Below are positions 22,533 to 31,600 of a stretch of 61,126 nucleotides of DNA, one piece after another. The notes under the pieces are model-generated. The model was not told the origin of the DNA. It searched no databases and saw only the letters and a program-made list of their open reading frames with translations. The DNA lies in contig JAKTTS010000025.1 of the NCBI GenBank assembly GCA_030560485.1, forward strand, positions 1-61,126. Direction: 5' to 3'. The position numbers and the translations under genes were made by a program. The stretch's first letter is position 1. Every line of letters starts with the position of its first letter. Source of the stretch: Ascoidea tarda (nom. inval.). Lineage: Eukaryota > Ascomycota > Saccharomycetes > Ascoideales > Ascoideaceae.

Positions 22533-24000
22533 CTTTTTACTACTTTTTATATTTGAAAAAGTGTTATCCATTATTATTACTATAGATTGAAATGTAATAG
22601 ATATCACAAATAAAAGCTTGCACCACACGCAATAGTTTTTTCAAACTCCGGTCTTTTGTTGGTACTTTTGAGTGAAGAAAGCTGTTGTCGAATAATTGAA
22701 GGCTCGGCGGATAATTTCGGAAAAATATAAGAAGAAATATGCGCATTTCTGCACAATATATGCAGACCTCAAACTAGGTTTGTTTATATAAAAGTTTGTT
22801 TATTTCTCTTATGAGATATAAGATGAAAAGGTTGGTTGAATGCTTTGTCTGCACAACTCATATGTACTTGATGGCAGATGGCTTTTGCAGAGTTTTATGA
22901 AACAGCACTAATAACTCAAATAATTAATTGTTTTGTGTTTTCTTTAGCATCACACATTGTCATGACAATACAGTAGTCAAGCTATCAACAAACAGTAAAT
23001 CCAAATTTTTTTGAATTTATGCTTTCTACAAAAGCTCGAAAACATTCGCAGCTGATTTCAGTAGAAAATTTTAAAACCCAATAACTCCTTAATCAAATCA
23101 TTGAATTTTGATAAGGTGAAGACTCTAAATAATAGAAAACTAAATTTATTAAAATAAGTAACTGAATAAATTAAACATAATAGACAGGTTAAGAATAATC
23201 TTATATAATGTTGCTTTCTACTCTAGTAAATTACCTAATGCAAAAATTTAAAACTTAACTTTAGCAACCTTTTCAAAAGTTTTGTAAATTTGGTAATAAT
23301 AATTTTGAATAAAACCAAAAATTTGACGCTTCAAAAATCATTCAATTAATTTTAAGTTTGAAATTCTGTTTACTTATTTTATGTAAAATTTAATAAAAAC
23401 TAAATTAATTTCACCACATTTATTTGCATATTTGAGTTAATTTAATATATTTCAAATACAATTCTGGGTGCTTAAATAAAAAATTCAGATAAAAGTTCAT
23501 TATGTTGAAGCATCTATTGAAAATAACAAAAAACCATAATAAAAGAATAATAGAAACTCACTCAGTTCACAGAATTTCTTTGACTGCCATTGATTTATGT
23601 ATACGCATTCATAGGTTTCAGGTCTATGCTTATATCTATTATTCATCATTAAACTGTCGTTGATATCGATATCAGTTTCCTAATCTGGTTTTTTCCGTCT
23701 TGTTAACCTATGAGTTTACACAACCATCCTCAGTATTTTAATAAAGGGACTAAATAAGCAGACCACAAGAAGCCATTAACTTTCAAGCATAGTAGGTTGG
23801 CTTTTTGTTGTTTTGGTCGAGACAGAAGTTACTGGGAATTTTTCTGAACAGACTGAGAACTATAAATATAAAACTAAAATTTATATAGAATAAACACATT
23901 TAATGCATTTAAAAAAAGAAAATTATGAAACCAAAAGTTAAGTATAGTGTGCTAGATGGTGATTGTGAGAAACCAAGCAAAAAAAAAACAGCTAGAGTAG
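22533..24000. other. 1.5-kb intergenic region after tRNA-Trp
   Basis: AT-rich DNA between tRNA-Trp and the 3' end of the minus-strand orphan gene. Only short, low-information frames are present (one of 60 codons near 22564-22746). No RNA gene, repeat array or element remnant is visible. Confidence 0.55.
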
Positions 24001-25143
24001 TTAAAAGACTAATTTAGAATCAAATTCATTTTTTTCGTTTGGATCGACCATTTGGAATAAAAATTCTATGCCAAAATCTTCCAATGTGTATTTCTTAAAT
24101 ATGAAATCAAATTCATTTTTATGCTTAATTTCATTGGTATTTTTTTTATTTTCACTATGGGAAATCAAAGATTTTATTATAATTTTAACCAATGAAAACG
24201 TTGTAAACTTTTGATTTTTTAATTTTTCAATATTTATAATGAAATTTAATTTTAAATTTTTATTGTGGTTTATATTCTCATTATAATTTTTTCCAGCTAA
24301 TTTGTTTAAAGATTTATCAAATGTTGATGAGTTTTGACTTGGGACTAGTATTGAAATGCCTAATTTTTTATTCAACTCATTAATTGGATAAAGAGAAAAT
24401 TTAAGATTAAAGGGAAAGGATTTATGAGACAAATTTTGCAAATGATATTTGTAGTAGCTGATTCCATTATCCTTGATTGTTAACTTATTTTTATCAACCA
24501 AATTATTATTTTGATCAAATTTTTGAAAGTTTATTATTTCAAAACCTGTTTTTCTTTGTAATAATGAGAAAGTAGGGTTAACATTGTTTTTCGTATCAGA
24601 GTTGGTAAAGTAATAATTATACTCATTTTCATCATATTTATGTTCCAAAACATAGTCATAATCGTTGTTGAAATTTCTATTAACATTTTGAATTATACCA
24701 TTCCTGGGATCTGTTTCGGTATAATAATAATCATAATAGCCGTAGATAAAAAGAGAAGTTTGTGCTATACCAGTCATTAAAGACAAAGTAAAAACCACTA
24801 TATTGCAACCACAAATAGCTAAGGACAATGCTGAAAACACCATGATGGAACCACAAACCCCTAGAATAGCACCAAAGGAAGATATAACAGTGGCATATGC
24901 TGGCAAAAGTGACAATGTAGCCATGAAGAGGTCTTTTGAAGAATTAAAGCCAGAAACAAAAACAACATCATTTGTGAGATTATAAAATTGCCCGAGTTCA
25001 GTATGTTTATCATTCAGAAGTAGTTCATTCAGAAGTATTTCATTCTTAGCTGTATCATTGGAACTGCCATTGGTGGTGTAATTTTTTATTTCAGTCGAAA
25101 CAACTATAATAAATAAAGCACCTAAATAAATAAAAAGTCTCAT
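24001..25143 (-). CDS. Orphan secretory-pathway protein with paired membrane helices
   Basis: I do not recognise this 380-residue protein. It starts with a clear signal peptide (MRLFIYLGALFIIVVST) and then has an N-terminal segment with several N-glycosylation sequons (NYT, NGS, NDT, NLT, NSS). A hydrophobic region at about residues 73-135 probably makes two to three membrane helices, contains Gly/Ala/Ser and the only cysteines (GVCGS, ICGC), and ends in a Tyr-rich stretch. The remaining 245 residues are Asn/Lys-rich and polar with short hydrophobic strands; no dibasic KR or RR site is seen. The frame is uninterrupted and starts with ATG at 25143. It lies between two tRNA genes, a place where young or fast-evolving genes are common. 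It is probably a membrane protein of the secretory route; function unknown. Confidence 0.7.
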   Translation of the reverse strand: MRLFIYLGALFIIVVSTEIKNYTTNGSSNDTAKNEILLNELLLNDKHTELGQFYNLTNDVVFVSGFNSSKDLFMATLSLLPAYATVISSFGAILGVCGSIMVFSALSLAICGCNIVVFTLSLMTGIAQTSLFIYGYYDYYYTETDPRNGIIQNVNRNFNNDYDYVLEHKYDENEYNYYFTNSDTKNNVNPTFSLLQRKTGFEIINFQKFDQNNNLVDKNKLTIKDNGISYYKYHLQNLSHKSFPFNLKFSLYPINELNKKLGISILVPSQNSSTFDKSLNKLAGKNYNENINHNKNLKLNFIINIEKLKNQKFTTFSLVKIIIKSLISHSENKKNTNEIKHKNEFDFIFKKYTLEDFGIEFLFQMVDPNEKNEFDSKLVF

Positions 25144-25477
25144 TATGTATTAACAATCAACTGTTTAGCTTTAAAGTTCCTAAATATCAAGAATCAACAA
25201 ACCTGAACAATAAGCTTTGACAATTACTGATGAGTAAAAACTCTAAAATAGAAAATAAAAAAATTGACAAACTGAAAACTTGAATCCCCCTTGAGCCATT
25301 CTCTCTGAGGACCATCTACGAAAAACTACCAAAGTACAATAAGAATGTTTTTTTGATCTTTGATGTAAATTATAGGAAACAAAAAGTCTAACTTTCTTTT
25401 GTCTCAACCACAGAGAGAAACCAAAAAGTATAAAGCTAAAAGTATAAATGTATCTAAAACACCTAGGACAAGGATTG
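25144..25477. other. Intergenic region upstream of orphan gene and tRNA-Gly
   Basis: 334 bp between the start of the minus-strand orphan gene and tRNA-Gly; AT-rich, holding the promoter of the orphan gene. No specific site is recognised. Confidence 0.5.
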
Positions 25478-25548
25478 GCGTAAGTGGTTTAGTGGTAAAA
25501 TTCAACGTTGCCATCGTTGGGCCCCCGGTTCGATTCCGGGCTTACGCA
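25478..25548 (+). tRNA. tRNA-Gly (GCC)
   Basis: 71 nt, no intron. The acceptor GCGTAAG pairs with CTTACGC, the anticodon loop is TTGCCAT with anticodon GCC, and the T arm is CCCGG-TTCGATT-CCGGG. It differs from the S. cerevisiae tRNA-Gly(GCC) at few positions. A T6 terminator follows at 25552-25557. Confidence 0.97.
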
Positions 25549-25672
25549 TTCTTTTTTGCTGAGTTTTTGATATCAGTGCAAATAGAGCAAGTTTCAGAGC
25601 TTGAAGAGCTGAAAAGAAATAAAAAATGTATATTAGTTATGCAATCTATGTAAATACTCGAGTGAGTTTATA

Positions 25673-27067
25673 TCATAATTGAGCATCGCTACGAGGTGAA
25701 TTGAATTCATAGATATTCCATCCCAAACTATCAACAGATTTGGTGTATCTTTCCTTTACTGGATCATTTGCAGCAGCACCAGCAGCAACCTCTATGGGCA
25801 TAAAGTGTTCTAACGTGGGATGAGAAGAAAACAATAGATTTCTTGATTTTTGGTCATGAAGAATATTTTCAAATGCGTTCAATCTTTCTTTGCCTTTGTT
25901 TTCAGTTAATAATTTTGTCAATAAACTATTGAAAGCTGGAGTATATTTCATATATTCTCTTCCATAATATTGGGCCATGCCCATCTCTCTTAGATTGTGA
26001 ACTGACATTCCCGAGCAAATGATTAATCCACCTTTTTTTCGTAGTTTGGATAAAACTTTGCCCATTTTATAATGATCTTTAAAACTGTTTGGGGTACAAC
26101 TTAATAAAGAAATTTGAATCAAAGGTATTTCCAAATCCCAAACCTGATCTTTTGATTTATTTTCTGAAAATGCAACTTTAAAAGGGACCCAAACACCATG
26201 GTCAATACCTCTTTTAACCAACGAGACATTTAAGTTATTTTCTTGGCATAAAGATTTGATTTGTTCAGCCAATTCAATTGATCCCTTTGAATGGAATTTT
26301 TCTAAATACATATGATTTGGGAACCCAAAAAAATCATAAATTAAAGGTAGTTCGTCATTTGATAATTTCCTGTTATCATCGCCGTTAGAGTTTGTTTTTG
26401 ATTTTGATGAAAATAATCTTGAACCTGACCCAAAGGAATTTGAATCTCTTGAAGATGAAAAAAATTCTGAATTAATATCGGGAATACCAATTTCAAAATT
26501 TTTATTGGAATTTGATTCCCAATGAGCAGATATTGAAACAATGAATTTTGGTTTAATCTTGTTAATTATATTTTTACCGATTTTTTTTGTTTCTCTCCAC
26601 GCACCAACGTCTCCACCAAATTCAGTCTTTTCATACATAAAAGTTGGACCACCATGACTGAGAAAATAGACTGGTGTTGGGTTATTAATAAAGTGCTCAT
26701 CGTCACCATAAACAATTGGATTAATATTAGACCTAACCATTTTATCACTATTAATACTACTATTACTATTAGTATTACTATCACTATTATTATTTGTATT
26801 GTTCTTATCGGTATTATTGAGACTGTTTGAGTTTAAAGACAGATTGAATAAATTGTTGAAAATTGAAAAACTCTTTCCTGAAAAGCTTCTTGCTGAAAGC
26901 CTAGTTTTTGAGTTAAATGATCCTGTAAATAAAGATACACTTATAGGTGTAACAAAACGATTTGTTAGCAAGTTATTTAAATATGGATAAAACAATGCGA
27001 TTAATAATACTATTAAAACGGTTATAAAGTACATAAAACTTCGGTGCTGAAACTGAAGTAATCTCAT
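25673..27067 (-). CDS. LigB/DODA-type extradiol dioxygenase with N-terminal membrane anchor
   Basis: 464 residues. The C-terminal three quarters is a LigB-fold extradiol dioxygenase of the 4,5-DOPA dioxygenase group, which opens catechol rings with a Zn or Fe centre. Visible conserved histidine motifs are FLSHGGPT (about 137), SAHWES (about 179), DHGVWVPF (about 289) and HPTLEHFMPIEVAAGAA (about 418), plus CSGMSVHNLREM. Family members are usually soluble and of 260-300 residues. This one adds about 125 N-terminal residues with a single hydrophobic helix at about 11-33 and an Asn/Ser-rich linker, and has a Ser-rich insert after the SAHWES motif. The helix suggests a type II membrane protein or signal anchor. 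The natural substrate in yeasts is unknown. The start is the ATG at 27067. IRC25 is transcribed divergently. Confidence 0.88.
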   Translation of the reverse strand: MRLLQFQHRSFMYFITVLIVLLIALFYPYLNNLLTNRFVTPISVSLFTGSFNSKTRLSARSFSGKSFSIFNNLFNLSLNSNSLNNTDKNNTNNNSDSNTNSNSSINSDKMVRSNINPIVYGDDEHFINNPTPVYFLSHGGPTFMYEKTEFGGDVGAWRETKKIGKNIINKIKPKFIVSISAHWESNSNKNFEIGIPDINSEFFSSSRDSNSFGSGSRLFSSKSKTNSNGDDNRKLSNDELPLIYDFFGFPNHMYLEKFHSKGSIELAEQIKSLCQENNLNVSLVKRGIDHGVWVPFKVAFSENKSKDQVWDLEIPLIQISLLSCTPNSFKDHYKMGKVLSKLRKKGGLIICSGMSVHNLREMGMAQYYGREYMKYTPAFNSLLTKLLTENKGKERLNAFENILHDQKSRNLLFSSHPTLEHFMPIEVAAGAAANDPVKERYTKSVDSLGWNIYEFNSPRSDAQL

Positions 27068-27536
27068 TAACTATCAATACAAGTGCTTATTTCTGATTTA
27101 TCTCATATAATATTTATCTGATATGCAAAGAAAACAGTTAATAAATCAAGATCTTTATATATTCTAGATCCTCATCTCGAAATAGTTTATTTTATCTGCT
27201 ATTGTCTCACCAAAACCTGGAGATTACTAAAGCTTACAAATGATTCGAAAGTAAAATTTGGCTGATAACCTTAAAAATTTAAGTGATCCATTCAACTGGC
27301 CTCAGTTATTATCTAAGAATTTGAAATCAAAAATTCTTATAAATCGATGAAAAAAGCCTTGTTCTGGGCTCGAACCGCTTCTGCATAAATCAGCGGTTTC
27401 TGTAGTGTATGCATAAACACACATATAAATGCATATAAACATGTCCAAACGCGCGCGGCGTGTTAGAAAATTGCTTCTTCAGAATCAGCAGTTAAACAAT
27501 TTTTGAGCAGCAAATTGAGAAGTCGAAGGTTGTGAA
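27068..27536. promoter_or_regulatory. Divergent promoter, dioxygenase / IRC25
   Basis: 469 bp between two divergent starts. A dyad AACCGC (27373-27378) and GCGGTT (27393-27398) brackets 14 bp, with CCG/CGG ends of the kind bound by Zn2Cys6 factors, and a CG-rich patch lies near 27450. No PACE box (GGTGGCAAA) for proteasome control is visible. Confidence 0.35.
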
Positions 27537-28055
27537 ATGAGCTCAAACAGCTTCAAGTCTTCTTTGAAAACAAAGTCAAAGGTAATTGACCAGTCCAATG
27601 AGTTGAAAGTTCAATTGAATCTGTTTTCAAACAAAATTATTATCATCATATCCTATAATGGAGAAATTGATTCAGCCTACCACTTGAAGATTCCAAACTC
27701 AGCTTCCATATCCTCCTACAGTTCATTGGATTATGACTACTTGAGAAATGATAATAATGATGGTTCTTCTCACGATCTAGACGCTTTAAATGAGGAATTC
27801 AATTATATATTGATAAACACAATGCCGGTTTGTTTAATGGGCGATCCAACAAATCTTAAATTACAAATTTTGTCAAACCAAGTTTTAAAATTAATGATAT
27901 CTCTAAACAAAAATGAGTCAAGAAATATCATAATTCAATTGAGTTCAAAAATATTCAAGGACTCATATAAAAACAAAAATGATGTTGCCGAAAAGGATTT
28001 TGATGTCTTATATCAAGTTTTGGATCTATTTAAACAGTGCTATCTATCAAAATGA
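27537..28055 (+). CDS. IRC25: Proteasome assembly chaperone Irc25/Poc3 (PAC3)
   Basis: 172 residues. Irc25 pairs with Poc4 and helps build the alpha ring of the 20S proteasome. Recognition rests on collinear features with S. cerevisiae Irc25 (179 residues): the strand-turn NKIIIIISYNGEIDSAYH corresponds to the yeast segment containing LNGEMDSTYE; a central acidic/Asn-rich loop follows; and the C-terminal IIIQLSSKIFKD, then DFDVLYQVLDLFKQCYLSK, corresponds to SMSSKIWR and DFGKLVFVLKCIKDMY. Identity is low, as is normal for this family. The start is the ATG at 27537. The gene faces ZDS1 tail to tail. Confidence 0.78.
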   Translation: MSSNSFKSSLKTKSKVIDQSNELKVQLNLFSNKIIIIISYNGEIDSAYHLKIPNSASISSYSSLDYDYLRNDNNDGSSHDLDALNEEFNYILINTMPVCLMGDPTNLKLQILSNQVLKLMISLNKNESRNIIIQLSSKIFKDSYKNKNDVAEKDFDVLYQVLDLFKQCYLSK

Positions 28056-28680
28056 TTATTGTAATTAAAATTTTCTATTTTTGATTTTCGGTAAATATTA
28101 TATATACTATATCTTTTGGTTTTTAATAAAAAGAAAAGGTTATAAGACAAAATAAACTGCTCAATTCATTGGATAATTTATCTATTTCACCTCTAACATT
28201 AGATTTTTGAATCTTGAGTAAAACTATCACTCAAAAATAGCAGAAAGATGAAAATGGCACCATTAATAAAAATATTATAAAAAGAAAAAAAAGTAAAATT
28301 GAAACTTGAAAAGAAAAATAACTTAGAAGTCAATTAATCAGAATCACCAAAAATACTAAAATATAAACTAAAAATTAAGAAAAAAAAAACATAAAAAAAT
28401 AAAATAAAGAACTTAATAAAATTAAAAAAATGAAATCATGATGCAGCAAAATTATAAAAAAGTTAAAATAAAGTAAATAAGATATAGATATGGTTGTGAT
28501 ATATTTTTATTTTGTTTTCCGGATTAATATAAGGATAATAAAAAATTTATGTGTTTAGAATTTATTTACTCTCTGATTAAAAAAAATAACTTGTAGTACT
28601 AACAAAAAAAAGGGTAAAAGAGATTGTTTACAAAATTATATTGAAAATATAATAAATAAACATTATCAAGTGGATAATAA
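28056..28680. other. Convergent 3' region, IRC25 / ZDS1
   Basis: 625 bp of very A-rich DNA holding two 3' ends. No gene, RNA or array is recognisable. Confidence 0.5.
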
Positions 28681-31600
28681 TTAACCGGTGTACCCATAAT
28701 GCATTAATTCATCTTGCGATTGTTCTGGATATGGTTGACCTTGATATTTCTGGTTTTGATACTGTTGATTTTGATATTGCTGATTTTGATATTGCTGATC
28801 TTGATATTGTTGATTTTGATAGTGCTGCTCTTGATACTGTTGGTCTTGTCCATAATATTCCGGATCTTCTTGTGGCTCTTGATTATTGTCATTCTCATAA
28901 TAGACTTCATAATTTTCTTCCATAGTTTCCTCATTGACAGGGAATTCAGCTTCCTGACTATTGTCCTCTTTTGTATCTTCATCATTATTTTGATCCTCTT
29001 CCAATGATTGCAAATAGATACTATAGTTTACCAAATTTAAATATGCATACATAAAGTTTGATAACAAAACCTGTTCTCTTATTTCTCGTTTTGGATTTGT
29101 TAATTTGATATGTGCCAATCTATAAATTGCCCGCTCTACATGAACAGGAAATCTGTGATCAAACATGATAATACTGGAATGTGTTAATGGGGGTAATGGG
29201 AAGCCAAAAGCAGAGTCTGTTTTGAAAACGGTTTGATTTGGTTTTGCATTTTTATCTGCCTCAAATTCTTCGAGAGTATATTTCTTTAATTTGTCTTTTT
29301 TTTCGGGAACTTGCGAAGTTTCATCAACAGCCTTTTCTTTTTCCATTTCTTTTTCCATTTCTTTTTCCATTTCTTTTTCCATTTCTTTTTCTTTTTCTTT
29401 CCCTTTTTCATTTTTATTTTCATCTTCATTCTTCTTTTTCTTCTCTTCTTCTTTATCTATTTCTATTTTTTCTAATTTTTTGTTGTTATCCACTTCTTTT
29501 CTAACATTAGAAGGGTGTTCTTCGGCTTTTTGTTTAACGGTTTCTTTTTTTATATACTCTTCAACGTCTTTCTCTTTATCTCTCCTTTTTTGTTTTGATG
29601 GCTTTTTAGAAATTCCTCCCGAACTATTTTTCTTCTTTAATTGAACTGGTTCCCCAAGAACAGGAGAAACCTTAGAGGATTCCTTAGTAACCTCAGCTGC
29701 AGGTTCAAGATGTTGGTCTCTTTGTTTTGAATATAATGTTAGAACATTATCAATCAAGGGCTGATCTGAAGTTTTTTGTTTTCCTTCAATAAATTCATCT
29801 GAATGTTTTGAATTGGCTGAAGTATTTGAAAAATTTTCCTTGTCACTCCTGTAGCTATTTGAGTATTGTTGCGAAGATTCTTCGAAAGAATTTGCAGTGG
29901 GACTTAAAATTACTTGAGATGGTAGGGGATTAGATTTTTCCTCTTTAGAAGCAGAATTAATTCTGTACGCCCCAGCCAAGTTCTTATTAGATTTTTTCTT
30001 AAATAAGTGAAAAATATTTTTGTTTTCTCTTTCCCTATCTTCATTTGGAGAATTAGGTGAGCTAGAGTTGCCCATTGAAGTTAAATCATTAGAGTGTGAT
30101 CTAGAAACATCAGAATTTGAGGAATGTAGGCTGTTATTATCAAGTTCATTCATCAAATTTTCGGTTGGAGAAAGCTCAGCTTTTGATGAACCGCCTTTTA
30201 ACCATGCACTTAAACTATTCTTCCTAACTCGACGTTTAGGTTTGCTTGGAGCAGATAAATCTGGACTTGAATTGTTATTATTGTTATTGATACCATTGTT
30301 ATTATTTGAATTGGAATTATTATCAAAATCTAATGTTTTATAAGACTTTTTCTTTTTCGATTGCTTTGCACGATCGGACTTCGAAGATGAAAGGTTTGGA
30401 GAAGATTGGGAAAATGAGCCGGCAGACTGCAATTGAGGAGATTTAGATGATCTTTGCTTTTTATTATCAATAAATGCTTGCAGCATTTGTGGCAGTGCTT
30501 GTTTTAATTTCTTTGAGGTTGATTGAGCTTCATTATTTTTATCTAGTTTAGGCTCAGTCTGGAAAGTAGGGCTAGACGACTGATAAACCTGTTGTTGCGG
30601 AAATTGAGTTTGAGAAGGCGAGGGTGATGTGGATGGAGAGGTTGCAATAACTTGTTGGGAAAACAGTGGAGACGTTTGCTGAGATTGTTGCAGATTATTA
30701 TATCTTTGAAAATTCGAGAAATTTGAATTGTTTTGTAACTGCAACTTTTGTGGTTTGATATTTTTTTGTTTATAGTTGCGCAGATCATTTGAAGAAGAAT
30801 CTTGAGGTTGAAAGCTTTGGAATCTTGCAGCTTCTTGAATAGGAGGAGATTTATAGTCCTTCTTTCTTGGCGATTGTTGAGCTTGATTCATCAATTGTTC
30901 TTGAGTTAATTGGTGATTTCTTTCATTATGCAAATTCTCTTGTTGAGGATAACTCTGTTGAGAATGACCTTTTTGAGAATAATTTTGTTGATTTTGATAT
31001 TGAAATGTCTGTGGCGGTTGTGTATTTTGAGAATATGATTGTTGTTGAGAAAGGTTTTGCTGAGCATATTGATTTTGAGAGTACTGTTGTTGATAATTTT
31101 GCTGATAATTTTGGGACGCTTGTTGGTTTTGGTTTTGATTTTGATTTTGATTTTGATTTTGATTTTGATTTTGATGTTGTTCAGGAATATTTTGAGGTTG
31201 AGTCTGCAGTTGAGTTTGTTGTTTAGATGGAAATTGGGTTTGAAGTGAGTAATTAGCTTGTTGAAGATATGATTTTTGAAACTGTTGTTGATTTAATTGA
31301 GGTGACAGTCTTTGCAGAGCAGTTTGAGGCAGCGGTGGTTGATTAGGGTCATTGGGACGACGATGATGACGATGATGATGGCGGTGTCTTTGTTCTTTGA
31401 CTTCAAAAGTTTTTTGATCTTGATATTTTTGTTGTTGTTGTTGTTGTTGTTGTTGTATATAACGTCTACCGCTATCTAAAGACGAACGACCAGAGGGTAT
31501 TTTTTTCTGTGAAGATCTTGATTGAGATTGAGGTTGAGATTGGAACTGTTGTTGTTGGACGTGTTGTTGTTTTAATTGTTTCTGTCTTTGCAACTGGTTT

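Noticed and set aside
24001-25143. K1-type killer preprotoxin for the orphan secretory protein
   Set aside because: The outline (signal peptide, glycosylated segment, paired hydrophobic helices) is similar, but there are no KR or RR processing sites, only three cysteines all in the membrane block, and no clear sequence match.
27365-27405. Possible tRNA or tRNA fragment near GGCTCGAACCGC
   Set aside because: The reverse complement has a T-loop-like GGTTCGAGCC, but no acceptor, D or anticodon arm can be folded around it; it is better read as a short promoter dyad.
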